Shown in pieces: positions 51,694-59,230 of a stretch of DNA of 64,000 nucleotides. Under the pieces are notes generated by a model. It saw nothing but the letters and a program-made list of their open reading frames with translations, was not told where the DNA came from and ran no database searches. The stretch's first letter is position 1; each line of letters opens with the position of its first letter. Made by a program: the position numbers and the translations under genes. This DNA comes from Dolomitihabitans soli (GTDB lineage: Bacteria > Actinomycetota > Actinomycetes > Streptosporangiales > Streptosporangiaceae). The stretch spans positions 62,001-126,000 of the forward strand of contig NZ_JAKNTW010000010.1 in the NCBI RefSeq assembly GCF_022213955.1, given 5' to 3'.

Positions 51694-51924
51694 ATGAAAC
51701 CAGCCCGCGCCACCACCCGGCGCTACCTGCCAAGTAGTCCCTTCAACCGCACGGCCGTCGCGCCCCCGCCCGTGGAGCAGTACGCCCTTAACGATCGGGT
51801 GAGCCACGACAAGTACGGGCTCGGCGTCGTCATCGGCGTCGAGGACGACATCGCCGTGCTCGTCGACTTCAATCCTCTTCAGGAACGAATCACCACGCCG
51901 TTCAACAAGTTGACCCGGCTCTGA
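51694..51924 (+). CDS. Small conserved actinobacterial protein with Tudor/CarD-like fold pattern
   Basis: A 76-residue protein with a basic N-terminus (MKPARATTRRYLPSSPFNR) and a conserved beta-rich core (YALNDRVSHDKYGLGVVIG, then AVLVDFNPLQERITTPFNKL). The N-D-R-V-S-H-x-K-Y-G-L-G pattern is shared by DNA- or RNA-polymerase-associated Tudor-like domains, so it may bind nucleic-acid machinery. The upstream ATG/GTG options in the same frame lack leaders. The 275 bp after it hold no gene until the relic at 52200. Confidence 0.72.
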   Translation: MKPARATTRRYLPSSPFNRTAVAPPPVEQYALNDRVSHDKYGLGVVIGVEDDIAVLVDFNPLQERITTPFNKLTRL

Positions 51925-52199
51925 GTTCGTTCCTGACCCGATGTCCAGGAGGCCCGCGTAGTGACGTGATCCCCGACGGTTCATCCGTGATTCGACGGGC
52001 ACGCCGTCCAGTGCCGTAGCGGTGCCTCCTTGTGCCGGAGCACCCGCCGGCGTGGCTCGTTACCGTGCCTATGATCAAGGTCGGGACGATCTTCGCCTCG
52101 GCCCGCTCCGGCCCTCGTCGTCCTGGATAGTCGATGTGTGCGCTGTCTAACGGGATTCGAGGATGTCATGGCTGACCAACGCGCCAGGAAGCTTCCCGC

Positions 52200-52480
52200 A
52201 TGAGAGGGCTGCCGCCCTTCGTCTTCGTACACGGATCCGGCAGCAACTCGTTCTTGTGACGCCGCTCATGCGGGAGCTCGCCCTGCTCGGGCAGCGCACT
52301 CGCGCCGTCGATCCGCCCGGGCACGGCTTAGACGCGCAGCAGCCCGCCGCCAGACCCCTCAGGACCTGGCGGCGCTCGCCACCGAAGCCGACGGTTCTCG
52401 CCTCGGTGACGCTCGACGACGACCTGCGCCAGTGATCGACATCGTCGCGGCTGGGTCCTCCAGGAGAGCCCCTGACGTCT
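52200..52480 (+). pseudogene. Alpha/beta-hydrolase pseudogene with several frameshifts
   Basis: The ATG at 52200, with an AGGAAG leader, begins MRGLPPFVFVHGSGSNSFL, a typical hydrolase oxyanion loop, and stops. A second frame continues VTPLMRELALLGQRTRAVDP and PPGHGLDAQQP. A third reads TPQDLAALATEADG. The order matches one hydrolase family from strand 3 to helix B, so at least three indels have broken the gene. The catalytic serine part is missing. Confidence 0.75.
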
Positions 52481-52489
52481 CGGCCGCGG

Positions 52490-52672
52490 TCATTCACCGT
52501 CACGGCGTTGGTCCAGCAGGCGGGGAAGGACGCCCAGTGTCGCCCCGCCGGCCGCACCGCAGCTGAGGAGCGCGGTGGGCCAGGGGGCTCCGGCGGCCAG
52601 CGCGAGCGCACAGGTCACCGTCGCCACCAGCGCGGCGACGGTGAGGACCAGGAGCACGTGCAACGAGAACAT
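52490..52672 (-). CDS. Small single- or double-pass membrane protein
   Basis: A 60-residue protein with two hydrophobic stretches (MFSLHVLLVLTVAALVATV and ALAAGAPWPTALLSCGAAGG) and a charged C-terminus LDQRRDGE. The start at 52672 has AAGGAGTGAG 10 bp upstream. It follows the gene at 52678-53031 after 5 bp, so both are co-transcribed. It resembles small membrane proteins of actinomycete accessory regions; the role is unknown. Confidence 0.55.
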   Translation of the reverse strand: MFSLHVLLVLTVAALVATVTCALALAAGAPWPTALLSCGAAGGATLGVLPRLLDQRRDGE

Positions 52673-52677
52673 CGATC

Positions 52678-53031
52678 TCACTCCTTCGCTGCCGCCGGCG
52701 GGTTGCCGGTGGCGGTCCGCTCATCGGCCCAGAACGCGATCAGTTCCGCCGCGCCGAGTTGGTCGGGCGGACGGCTGGGCGGGATTCGCCCGGACTGCAG
52801 TGCCCAGGTCGTCACCAGCAGGATCAGCAACTGCTCGTCGTCGTCGATCCAGCGCCTCGTGGAACGGCCGGGCAGGCCCGCGCCGCGGGCACCGAGTAAG
52901 GCAGCCGCCATGGCCGTTCGCCTCCAGAGTCGAACCGATGAGGGGTGGGAGGCCAACGATGCCGAGGTGTTCGGCAGGGGTGCCACCGGTTCGCACGTGT
53001 CCGGACGAGGCCGGACGAGGTCAGGCGCCAT
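52678..53031 (-). CDS. Hypothetical protein
   Basis: A 117-residue protein with a Pro/Arg-rich head and a better ordered C-terminal half (RWIDDDEQLLILLVTTWALQ and LGAAELIAFWADERTATG). No family is recognised. The ATG at 53031 follows GGAGGTCACC, a strong leader. It reads away from the 10-bp repeat array at 53114-53189. Confidence 0.55.
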   Translation of the reverse strand: MAPDLVRPRPDTCEPVAPLPNTSASLASHPSSVRLWRRTAMAAALLGARGAGLPGRSTRRWIDDDEQLLILLVTTWALQSGRIPPSRPPDQLGAAELIAFWADERTATGNPPAAAKE

Positions 53032-53113
53032 GGTGACCTCCGACGGCCCGATCGGCGTGCGCGGCGAGGGCTGGGACCGGAACGGGACCGCAACCCGATT
53101 CGGCCCGCGTCTG

Positions 53114-53189
53114 ATCCGGGGCCATCCGGTGTTGTCCGATGCCATCCGGTGTCATCCGGAAATATCCGGAGCCATCCGCTATCGTCCGG
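53114..53189. repeat. Eight-unit 10-bp phased direct-repeat array (core ATCCGG)
   Basis: Hexamers ATCCGG, ATCCGG, GTCCGA, ATCCGG, ATCCGG, ATCCGG, ATCCGC and GTCCGG begin at 53114, 53124, 53134, 53144, 53154, 53164, 53174 and 53184, exactly 10 bp apart with varied 4-bp spacers. One unit per helical turn puts all cores on one face of the DNA. It lies in the divergent spacer between the genes at 53031 and 53325, so it is a likely cooperative protein-binding array or operator. Confidence 0.75.
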
Positions 53190-53324
53190 CGCTTCCTTAC
53201 GGAAATGCGGCAACCATTCCGGATGAGGCAGGATGTGCGATCTCGCCCGGCTTGCCCAACTATCGGTGACAAAATGTCTCGCTACATCCGGTAGATCGTC
53301 GATCACTCATCCCTGGCGGGGGCG

Positions 53325-54428
53325 ATGGCAGAACCACCTCGCGAAGCGGCGCTCCGGGCCTTCGTCGACCAGCTCAACGAGCTGTACGGCCTGGCCGGCA
53401 CTCCGACGCTGGCCGAACTGCGAAGGCTGTCGCTGCGCACCGCCCAGGGCAGCAAACAGCGCCGGGAACTGGCCGAGAGCACCACGAACGACATCCTGAC
53501 CGGCAAACGCAAACGGGTACCCGACTGGGCCTGGGTCCACTCCTTCTGGACAGCCTGCCGTACGGCTGCCGCGGACACCGACCTGGATGCCGCCTCCCTC
53601 GGCAGCGCCCACGACTGGCACGCCCGCTGGCAGGCCGCCCGGCACCCTCCCCCACCCGAGTCCGACGACCCGCCTGCCGGCACGCCACCGACCCTGGCCT
53701 CAGCCCCAGCCCGAACTCCTGCTCCAGCCCCCACCTCAGCTCCGGCTCCGGCTCCGGCCTCGGCTCCCACCCCGACCCCAGCCCCGACTCCGACCCCAGC
53801 CCCAGTCCCGGCCCCAGTCCCGCCTCCAACCCCGACGCAGGCTCCAGCGCCGACCATCACTCCGGCTCCCGCTCCGGTGGAGATCACCCCGCCGCCGGTG
53901 TCCGCGACCACCCGCCAGTACCTTCAGGACTACGGCAGAACCGGGGCCCGGCTGCTGCGGGAGGCCGAGAGGGGCGATCCCGAGGCGTGCTTCCGCCTGG
54001 CGGTCATCTCCTACCTGCGCGACCACACCGAGGAGGCGCGCAAGTGGCTGCGCCGCGCCAACGACGTCGGCCACACCGACGCCACCTCCCTGTTCAACCA
54101 CCCGTCTCCGAAACGGGAGGCGGCGGACCTCGCCTACCGTTACGCCCTCGTCTATGAGGAGGCCGGTCCCGACCGGATCCGCCTGGCGATGTACTTCTAC
54201 GAGCTGGCGGCCGACTGCGACCACGCGGACGCCGCCCATCGGCTCGCGATGATCTACTACCGGCGGGGCGAGTTCCAGACGGCCGAGACCTGGATCGTCC
54301 GCGCCGCCCGCTCGCGGAACTCGTTCACGAGCATCTACGACCAGCTCAGCCACGCCTCCTGGCCCGCGACCCCCTACCCCCGCGACCTCGTCCAGGCGAT
54401 GTCCAGTACCGAGGACACGCCGCCGTGA
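53325..54428 (+). CDS. Sel1/TPR-repeat protein with N-terminal DNA-binding-like domain and Pro/Ala/Thr linker
   Basis: A 367-residue protein. Residues 1-100 resemble the XRE-like head of actinomycete TPR regulators (LNELYGLAGTPTLAELRRLS and STTNDILTGKRKRVPDWAWV). Residues about 105-190 are a Pro/Ala/Thr-rich linker (APTPTPAPTPTPAPVPAPV). Residues from 200 on hold Sel1-like repeats (GARLLREAERGDPEACFRLA, then RLAMYFYELAADCDHADAAH). The ATG at 53325 follows GGCGGGGGCG. The upstream 10-bp array is the obvious place for it to bind (inference). Confidence 0.78.
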   Translation: MAEPPREAALRAFVDQLNELYGLAGTPTLAELRRLSLRTAQGSKQRRELAESTTNDILTGKRKRVPDWAWVHSFWTACRTAAADTDLDAASLGSAHDWHARWQAARHPPPPESDDPPAGTPPTLASAPARTPAPAPTSAPAPAPASAPTPTPAPTPTPAPVPAPVPPPTPTQAPAPTITPAPAPVEITPPPVSATTRQYLQDYGRTGARLLREAERGDPEACFRLAVISYLRDHTEEARKWLRRANDVGHTDATSLFNHPSPKREAADLAYRYALVYEEAGPDRIRLAMYFYELAADCDHADAAHRLAMIYYRRGEFQTAETWIVRAARSRNSFTSIYDQLSHASWPATPYPRDLVQAMSSTEDTPP

Positions 54429-54449
54429 CCGGTCCGTCCCGACATGCGC

Positions 54450-55376
54450 TCACCGCACCGGGGCCGCGGCCTGCCTCTCCTGCGACGCCGTACGGCGAGG
54501 GCGTGCGTTCCCCGGGTCGCCGCGGTGGACGACGACCACCGCGGCGAGGCCGACGGCCAGCCCGACGACGGTCTGGACGCCGAACGGCTCGCCGAACATG
54601 AGCGCGCCCCAGATCGCCGTCACCGGCGCCATCAGGAACATGAGCGTGTTGACCCGAGTGATTCCGGAACGGCGCAGCAGGAACCAGTACAGCCCGTAGC
54701 CGCCGAAGGTGGGCAGGATCACGAGCCAGGCGATCGCGCCCCAGAACGACGCCTGCGCCGGCGGAGTGGCGGCGCCGAAGGCGAGGGCGAGGCCGGTGAA
54801 CACGATGGCGCTGGTGACGCAGTGGATCGTCAGGGACACCATGGGCGCGGCCCGGACGCGTGAGCGTCTCTCCAGGAGCGTCGCCGCGACCAGCGAGAGC
54901 ATGCCGAGGAACGGCACGAGATAGGCCCACCACACGACTCCGCCGGCCGCCACGGCGTCGGCCGCGGTGACGATGAGGACTCCGGTGACCCCGAGGCACA
55001 GTCCGAGCCACTGCTTGGCCGAGACGTGTTCGCGCAGCAGCGGCCCCGCGAGGACGCCCGCGACGAGGGGCTGGGTGCCGTCGATCAGCGCCGTCGTCCC
55101 GCTGGAGACCCCGAGCTGGATGGCGTAGAAGACGGTGAGGAGGTAGCCGCTCTGCGAGAGCGCGCCGATCACGACCTCCCGGCCCAGGTCCCGTGTGGTG
55201 AGCTCGCGCCAGGACGGTGCCGCGCGGATCACGGCGACGGCGATCAGCACGACGGCCAGCGGCAGGAACCGCCACATCAGGAGGGTCAGGGAGTCGCCGG
55301 TCGCCACGCCCATCTTCGTCCCGATGAACCCGGAACTCCAGCAGAGCACGAACGCGACCGGCAGCAGGACGGTCAT
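54450..55376 (-). CDS. EamA/DMT-family exporter
   Basis: A 308-residue ten-helix transporter of the drug/metabolite type, beginning MTVLLPVAFVLCWSSGFIG. Both EamA halves are visible, the second from WWAYLVPFLGMLSLVAATLL with the conserved GGYGLYWFLLRRSGITRVN. The C-terminus is short and basic. The longer start at 55412 is possible but would place the operator inside the coding region, so 55376 is preferred. It is divergent from a TetR gene, which probably represses it. Confidence 0.85.
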   Translation of the reverse strand: MTVLLPVAFVLCWSSGFIGTKMGVATGDSLTLLMWRFLPLAVVLIAVAVIRAAPSWRELTTRDLGREVVIGALSQSGYLLTVFYAIQLGVSSGTTALIDGTQPLVAGVLAGPLLREHVSAKQWLGLCLGVTGVLIVTAADAVAAGGVVWWAYLVPFLGMLSLVAATLLERRSRVRAAPMVSLTIHCVTSAIVFTGLALAFGAATPPAQASFWGAIAWLVILPTFGGYGLYWFLLRRSGITRVNTLMFLMAPVTAIWGALMFGEPFGVQTVVGLAVGLAAVVVVHRGDPGNARPRRTASQERQAAAPVR

Positions 55377-55390
55377 CCCCCATCGCCGTA

Positions 55391-55437
55391 CTATACCGAT
55401 CTGTATATCCATGACGACGAGTATACAGATCGGTGTA
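55391..55437. promoter_or_regulatory. Two 16-bp operator-like palindromes 30 bp apart
   Basis: TATACCGATCTGTATA (55392-55407) and TATACAGATCGGTGTA (55422-55437) are near-palindromes and inverse copies of each other with one mismatch, exactly 30 bp apart. They lie between the exporter and TetR starts, as a TetR operator pair should. Confidence 0.75.
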
Positions 55438-55447
55438 CTCTTGGAGT

Positions 55448-56182
55448 GTGAGCACCGAACCGAGGTCCAGACGGGCCGCCATGACGCCCGGCGCCACCCG
55501 CGTGCTGGAAGCGGCCGAACGGCTCTTCTACGACCGCGGCATCCACGCCGTCGGGGTCGATCTGATCGCGGCCGAGGCGGGAGTCACGAAGAAGACCCTC
55601 TATGACCGGTTTGGGTCCAAGGAACAGATCGTCGTCGCCTACCTGGCCGACCGCGACGAGCGCTGGCGGGCCTTGCTCGCCGAGCGCCTCCACGTCACTC
55701 ACCTGCCGCCGGCGGAGCGCATTCTGGCGATCTTCGACGCGCTGCGCGAGTGGATCGAGGTCAGCAGCCCCAAGGGATGCTGCATGGTCAACGCGCACGC
55801 CGAGATCAGCGACCCGGCGCACCCGGCGTATCCGATCATCATCGAGCAGAAGCGGTGGACGCTCACCGTGTTCACCGACCTCGCCCGCGAAATCGCCCCC
55901 GACCACGCCACCGACCTGGGCCGGACCCTCATGACCCTGCACGAAGGGGCGCTGGTCGCGCACGGCCTGAAGATCTACCCCGACCCCGTCACCCACGCCC
56001 GCGACCTGGCCCGCCTCCTCCTCGCCAACGCGTCACCCCACAAGCCGGCGGACCACAAGCCGGCGGACCACAAGCCGGCGGACCACAAGCCGGCGGACCA
56101 CAAGCCGGCGGACCACAAGCCGGCGGACCACAAGCCGGCGGACCACAAGCCGGCGGACCACAAGCCGGCGACCGGAGGGTAG
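55448..56182 (+). CDS. TetR-family regulator with His-Lys-Pro-Ala-Asp repeat tail
   Basis: A 244-residue TetR protein. The helix-turn-helix is VDLIAAEAGVTKKTLYDRFG (about residues 37-56), followed by SKEQIVVAYLADRDERW. The ligand domain has SSPKGCCMVNAHAEISDPAH. The last 45 residues are nine tandem H-K-P-A-D units, the last ending in Thr. The GTG at 55448 lies just after the right-hand operator; ATG 55481 is an alternative. It is the likely repressor of the divergent EamA exporter. Confidence 0.88.
   Translation: MSTEPRSRRAAMTPGATRVLEAAERLFYDRGIHAVGVDLIAAEAGVTKKTLYDRFGSKEQIVVAYLADRDERWRALLAERLHVTHLPPAERILAIFDALREWIEVSSPKGCCMVNAHAEISDPAHPAYPIIIEQKRWTLTVFTDLAREIAPDHATDLGRTLMTLHEGALVAHGLKIYPDPVTHARDLARLLLANASPHKPADHKPADHKPADHKPADHKPADHKPADHKPADHKPADHKPATGG
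56039..56173. repeat. Nine tandem 15-bp units in the TetR gene 3' end
   Basis: Eight exact copies of CACAAGCCGGCGGAC and a ninth ending ACC. As 15 is a multiple of 3, gain or loss of copies keeps the reading frame. Confidence 0.95.
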
Positions 56183-56325
56183 CGGGCCGTTGGCCGACGA
56201 CCCGGCGGCGAAGCCCGCTCCTGTCTGGAGAACGATGCTCGTATTCGCCCGCCGACGTGGCCAGCCGCCCGGCGGCGTAACTTTGGGCGACAACCGCCGG
56301 CATCCCCGAGGAGCTGGGGGCCATG

Positions 56326-56470
56326 GAGCCCAGAAGGTCACCCTCAGTGGCACCCAGGAGACCATGCTCTACGGCAGGGCGCTGGACAGCCGCTCACCGA
56401 AGTCCATTCGGCACGACGACCAGGCCGCCGAGGCCGTATGCCGCATCGACTACGACTTCCGCAGGGCGGG
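56326..56470 (+). pseudogene. N-terminal fragment of a class-I SAM-dependent (LCM-type) methyltransferase
   Basis: One plus-strand frame reads QKVTLSGTQETMLYGRALDS, then SRSPKSIRHDDQAAEAVCRI and DYDFRRAG, the characteristic start of actinobacterial leucine-carboxyl-methyltransferase-like enzymes. It then runs into the 3' end of the convergent MerR gene with no methyltransferase core, so it is a truncated relic. Confidence 0.6.
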
Positions 56471-56866
56471 GGTCAAGGCTATGGCCTGGCACGCCAGTGG
56501 ATCGGCGGGCTCGAGCGGCGCGGTGGCCTCGATGATGGTGTCCAACGCGTCGCGCGCGGCGATGAGTTCGGCCACCGCGCCGCTGAGCCGTTCACGTTCC
56601 CGGTGCAGATCGGGCAGCATGCCGGAGCAGGCCGGACTCAGCCCCTGGCCGTCATCGGTCATGCAGGGCAGCAACTCGGCGATCGTGGCGGTGTTCAGCC
56701 CGGCCGCGAGCATGAGGCGGATGCCTCGCACCGTGCCGGCATCCCCTTCGCCATACTCGCGGTAGCCGCTGGCCAGCCGTAGCGGCTTCAGCAAGCCCTG
56801 CTCTTCGTAGTAACGCAGCGAGCGCACGCTGGCCCCAGTTCGCCGGGACAATTCACCTATCCGCAT
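56450..56866 (-). CDS. MerR-family transcriptional regulator
   Basis: A 138-residue MerR protein. The winged helix opens with MRIGELSRRTGASVRSLRYY and continues EEQGLLKPLRLASGYREYGE. A helical dimerisation part follows, with a single Cys pair position (Cys in LLPCMTDDG and SPACSGML) that could sense oxidants or metal. The ATG at 56866 is divergent from the imine-reductase-like gene, 59 bp apart. MerR-type regulators often control exactly such a divergent single gene. Confidence 0.9.
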   Translation of the reverse strand: MRIGELSRRTGASVRSLRYYEEQGLLKPLRLASGYREYGEGDAGTVRGIRLMLAAGLNTATIAELLPCMTDDGQGLSPACSGMLPDLHRERERLSGAVAELIAARDALDTIIEATAPLEPADPLACQAIALTPALRKS

Positions 56867-56890
56867 GTGATCACCGTCACGTCGAGTTGA

Positions 56891-56910
56891 CTCTCACGCC
56901 AATGTGAGGG
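56891..56910. promoter_or_regulatory. Inverted repeat in the MerR/dehydrogenase spacer
   Basis: CTCTCAC and GTGAGGG face each other around a short loop directly after TTGACT, a -35-like hexamer (56887-56892). The gene at 56926 has no Shine-Dalgarno, which fits a leaderless mRNA under MerR-type control. Confidence 0.55.
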
Positions 56911-56925
56911 TCCAACCTATCCCTC

Positions 56926-57837
56926 ATGACATATCAGCATTCATCCGGTCAGGACCGCCCACCCGTCACCATCATCGGCCTAGGCCCGATGGGGGTGGCG
57001 CTGGCCGAGTCGTTCCTGGGCCATGGCCATCCCGTGACGATCTGGAACCGCACCGCCGAGAAGGGCGACAACCTCGTCACCAAGGGTGCCCACCGTGCGG
57101 CGACCGTCGCCGAGGCGGTGTCCGCGAGTCCTATCACGATCATGTGTCTCAAGGACTACGAGACCATGTACGGGATCTTTGACTCTATGGGTGACATCCT
57201 GAAGGGCCGCGTACTGGTGAACCTCAACTCCGGTACGCCGGCGGAGGCCCACGCGGCGGCCGGCTGGGCGGCCGAGCGCGGCGCCGATTACCTCGACGGC
57301 GCGATCATGGTGCCGCCGCCGCTCGTCGGACAGCCCGATTCAGTCTTCCTCTACAGCGGTTCGCAGGACGTCTTCGATCGGCATCGGGCGATGCTGGCGA
57401 GTTTGGGCGACCCCCGCTACCTTGGCTCCGACCCGAGCCTGGCGGTGCTGTACAACACGGCATTGCTCGACATGATGTACGCGACCATGAACGGATTCCT
57501 GCACGCCACCGCCCTGGTCGCCTCGGCGGATGTTCCGGCGGTCAAATTCGCTGATCTTGCCATCAACTGGTTCATGCCCACAGTGGTCGACTCGACCCTC
57601 GTCGAGCAGGCGTCCAATCTGGACAAGAGCTACTACCCCGGTGATTTCGGCACCATGGAGATGAACCTGAACGCGCTTGAGCACATCACCCGCACGAGCG
57701 TGGAGCAGGCAGTCCACTCCGACCAACCGCGGCTCATGAAGGAGATCGCCGAGCGGGCGATCGCCGAGGGCTACAGCGGCAAGAACTACCTGGCCGTGTT
57801 CGAGATCTTCAAGAAACCGACACAGGCATCTTCATGA
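56926..57837 (+). CDS. NADPH-dependent imine reductase/beta-hydroxyacid dehydrogenase-family protein
   Basis: A 303-residue protein with a Rossmann domain (VTIIGLGPMGVALAESFLG) and Arg in WNRTAEKGDNL after strand 2, favouring NADPH. The C-terminal helical dimer domain has YNTALLDMMYATMNGFLHA. The conserved Lys of 3-hydroxyisobutyrate dehydrogenases is not found at the expected place (Asn/Thr region instead), which is a feature of the imine-reductase branch. It is adjacent to the MerR gene and probably controlled by it. Confidence 0.85.
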   Translation: MTYQHSSGQDRPPVTIIGLGPMGVALAESFLGHGHPVTIWNRTAEKGDNLVTKGAHRAATVAEAVSASPITIMCLKDYETMYGIFDSMGDILKGRVLVNLNSGTPAEAHAAAGWAAERGADYLDGAIMVPPPLVGQPDSVFLYSGSQDVFDRHRAMLASLGDPRYLGSDPSLAVLYNTALLDMMYATMNGFLHATALVASADVPAVKFADLAINWFMPTVVDSTLVEQASNLDKSYYPGDFGTMEMNLNALEHITRTSVEQAVHSDQPRLMKEIAERAIAEGYSGKNYLAVFEIFKKPTQASS

Positions 57838-57985
57838 CCAGACGGTGGCGGCACCGCATTGCCGTACGGAAGTGGCACCAACCGACTGACATCGACTTCG
57901 CGTGCCGGGCGGTAGCACCCTGGCGACGCATAAGTCGAATGGCCTCTTCAACGCTGGTCGGTCACGGGACCGGCCCACACCGGAC

Positions 57986-58010
57986 CCCGGCGGTGGGCCC
58001 TACCGCCGGG
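57986..58010. terminator. Hairpin between convergent genes
   Basis: CCCGGCGGT (57986-57994) and ACCGCCGGG (58002-58010) form a 9-bp stem with a 7-nt loop, between the dehydrogenase (ends 57837) and the hydrolase (ends 58060). It has no U-run. Confidence 0.6.
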
Positions 58011-58059
58011 CACACGCCCGAAACCGTAACCGAGCCTGCCACCACCGGCCACGCCCGGC

Positions 58060-58992
58060 CTACTGTCGAACCCACTGCTGAGCCCACTGTCGAACCACTG
58101 CCGCGCCCGAGCCCACGCCGGCCCGCACATCCGGGTCTGAGCCGTCGCCTTCGCCTTGGCCATCGCTTGAGTCCGAGCTGGAGCTGGAGCGAACGACCGT
58201 ATCCGAGCCGACGTCCGTACCCGAGCCGACGACGGAGCTGATGGCGTCGAGGACGGGCTGCCAGGCCCGTGAAAGCGGGTCGACCAGCTTGAAGTGCCCG
58301 ACGTCCTCCAGTTCCACCAGTTCGGCCGAGGTCGCCCGCCCGGCGAAGGTCCGGCTCATCGAGACGGGGATGACCCGGTCCTTGACCCCGTGCACGAGGA
58401 CGAGGCGCAGATCGTCGGGGGTCACCATGCGCAGCGGATCGGTCTGGCCGAGCAGGTCGAACCGGCCGCCGAGCAGGGCGGTGCCGGCGCCGTCGCCGAG
58501 TCCTTCGTCGATGGTCGTGCCCACGTCGGACACCGCGGCCAGCCCCACCACCCCGCGGATGCCGGGCCTGCCGTACCAGGGGGACGTGGGGGGAAGCCGG
58601 TGGCGCAGCGCGGTCCAGAGGGCGAGATGGCCGCCCGCCGAGTGTCCGACGAGGACGACCCCGCCCGTGGTGGGCGGGGCGGCCAGGATGGCGTCGATCG
58701 CGGCAACCGCGTCGTCGAAGGTGCCGGGGTAGCCGCCGCCCTCCGTGCCGATCCGCCGATACTCGGGAGAGCACACGGTGTAGCCCTGTGCGGCGAGGCC
58801 GTCCGCCATGGGACGGGTGTGCAGCCGGTCGTACTCCGCACGCCAGAACCCTCCGTGCAGCAGGACGACGACGGGCGCGTCCGGCCCGCCCGTCCCGTCG
58901 CGGACGTCGATTATCTGATCCGGATGTTCTCCATACCGAATGACGCGATCAGGCGGCGACACCGGCCGGGAAAGCAGCTCATGATAGGACAT
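58060..58992 (-). CDS. Alpha/beta-hydrolase (esterase/kynurenine-formamidase-like)
   Basis: A 310-residue hydrolase. The oxyanion loop is VVVLLHGGFWRAEYDRLHTR, the nucleophile elbow LVGHSAGGHLAL holds Ser, the acid is in the block LVHGVKDRVIPVSMSR and the His in DVGHFKLVDP. The HGGFW opening is shared with kynurenine formamidases and carboxylesterases. The last 50 residues are Ser/Asp-rich and probably disordered. The start at 58992 (MSYHELLSR) is chosen because a TATACG box lies 8 bp upstream, pointing to a leaderless mRNA; the upstream frame lacks family similarity. Confidence 0.83.
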   Translation of the reverse strand: MSYHELLSRPVSPPDRVIRYGEHPDQIIDVRDGTGGPDAPVVVLLHGGFWRAEYDRLHTRPMADGLAAQGYTVCSPEYRRIGTEGGGYPGTFDDAVAAIDAILAAPPTTGGVVLVGHSAGGHLALWTALRHRLPPTSPWYGRPGIRGVVGLAAVSDVGTTIDEGLGDGAGTALLGGRFDLLGQTDPLRMVTPDDLRLVLVHGVKDRVIPVSMSRTFAGRATSAELVELEDVGHFKLVDPLSRAWQPVLDAISSVVGSGTDVGSDTVVRSSSSSDSSDGQGEGDGSDPDVRAGVGSGAAVVRQWAQQWVRQ

Positions 58993-59230
58993 GGCGCGAT
59001 CGTATAATTCCTGAACTGCGATAAGCCGCCGTCCGGCTGGCAGGAAACTGCGGCCGGGCGGCATGTTGCAGACAGCGATCTCTCCGCTTTCCGGGCCGCA
59101 TAAAGTGCAGCATTGCTCATGAAAGAGAAAGGATGGCGGACCGTACGGCCAGCCATCCTCCAAGGTCCGGTCGAGAGAAAGCAGCGGACATGGCCACCTG
59201 CGTCATCCGGGGAATATCCCGGGAGTGCCG

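Noticed and set aside
53114-53189. Plasmid replication iterons
   Set aside because: Known iterons are usually about 17-22 bp and lie next to a rep gene; no rep gene is present, so a replication origin is not claimed.
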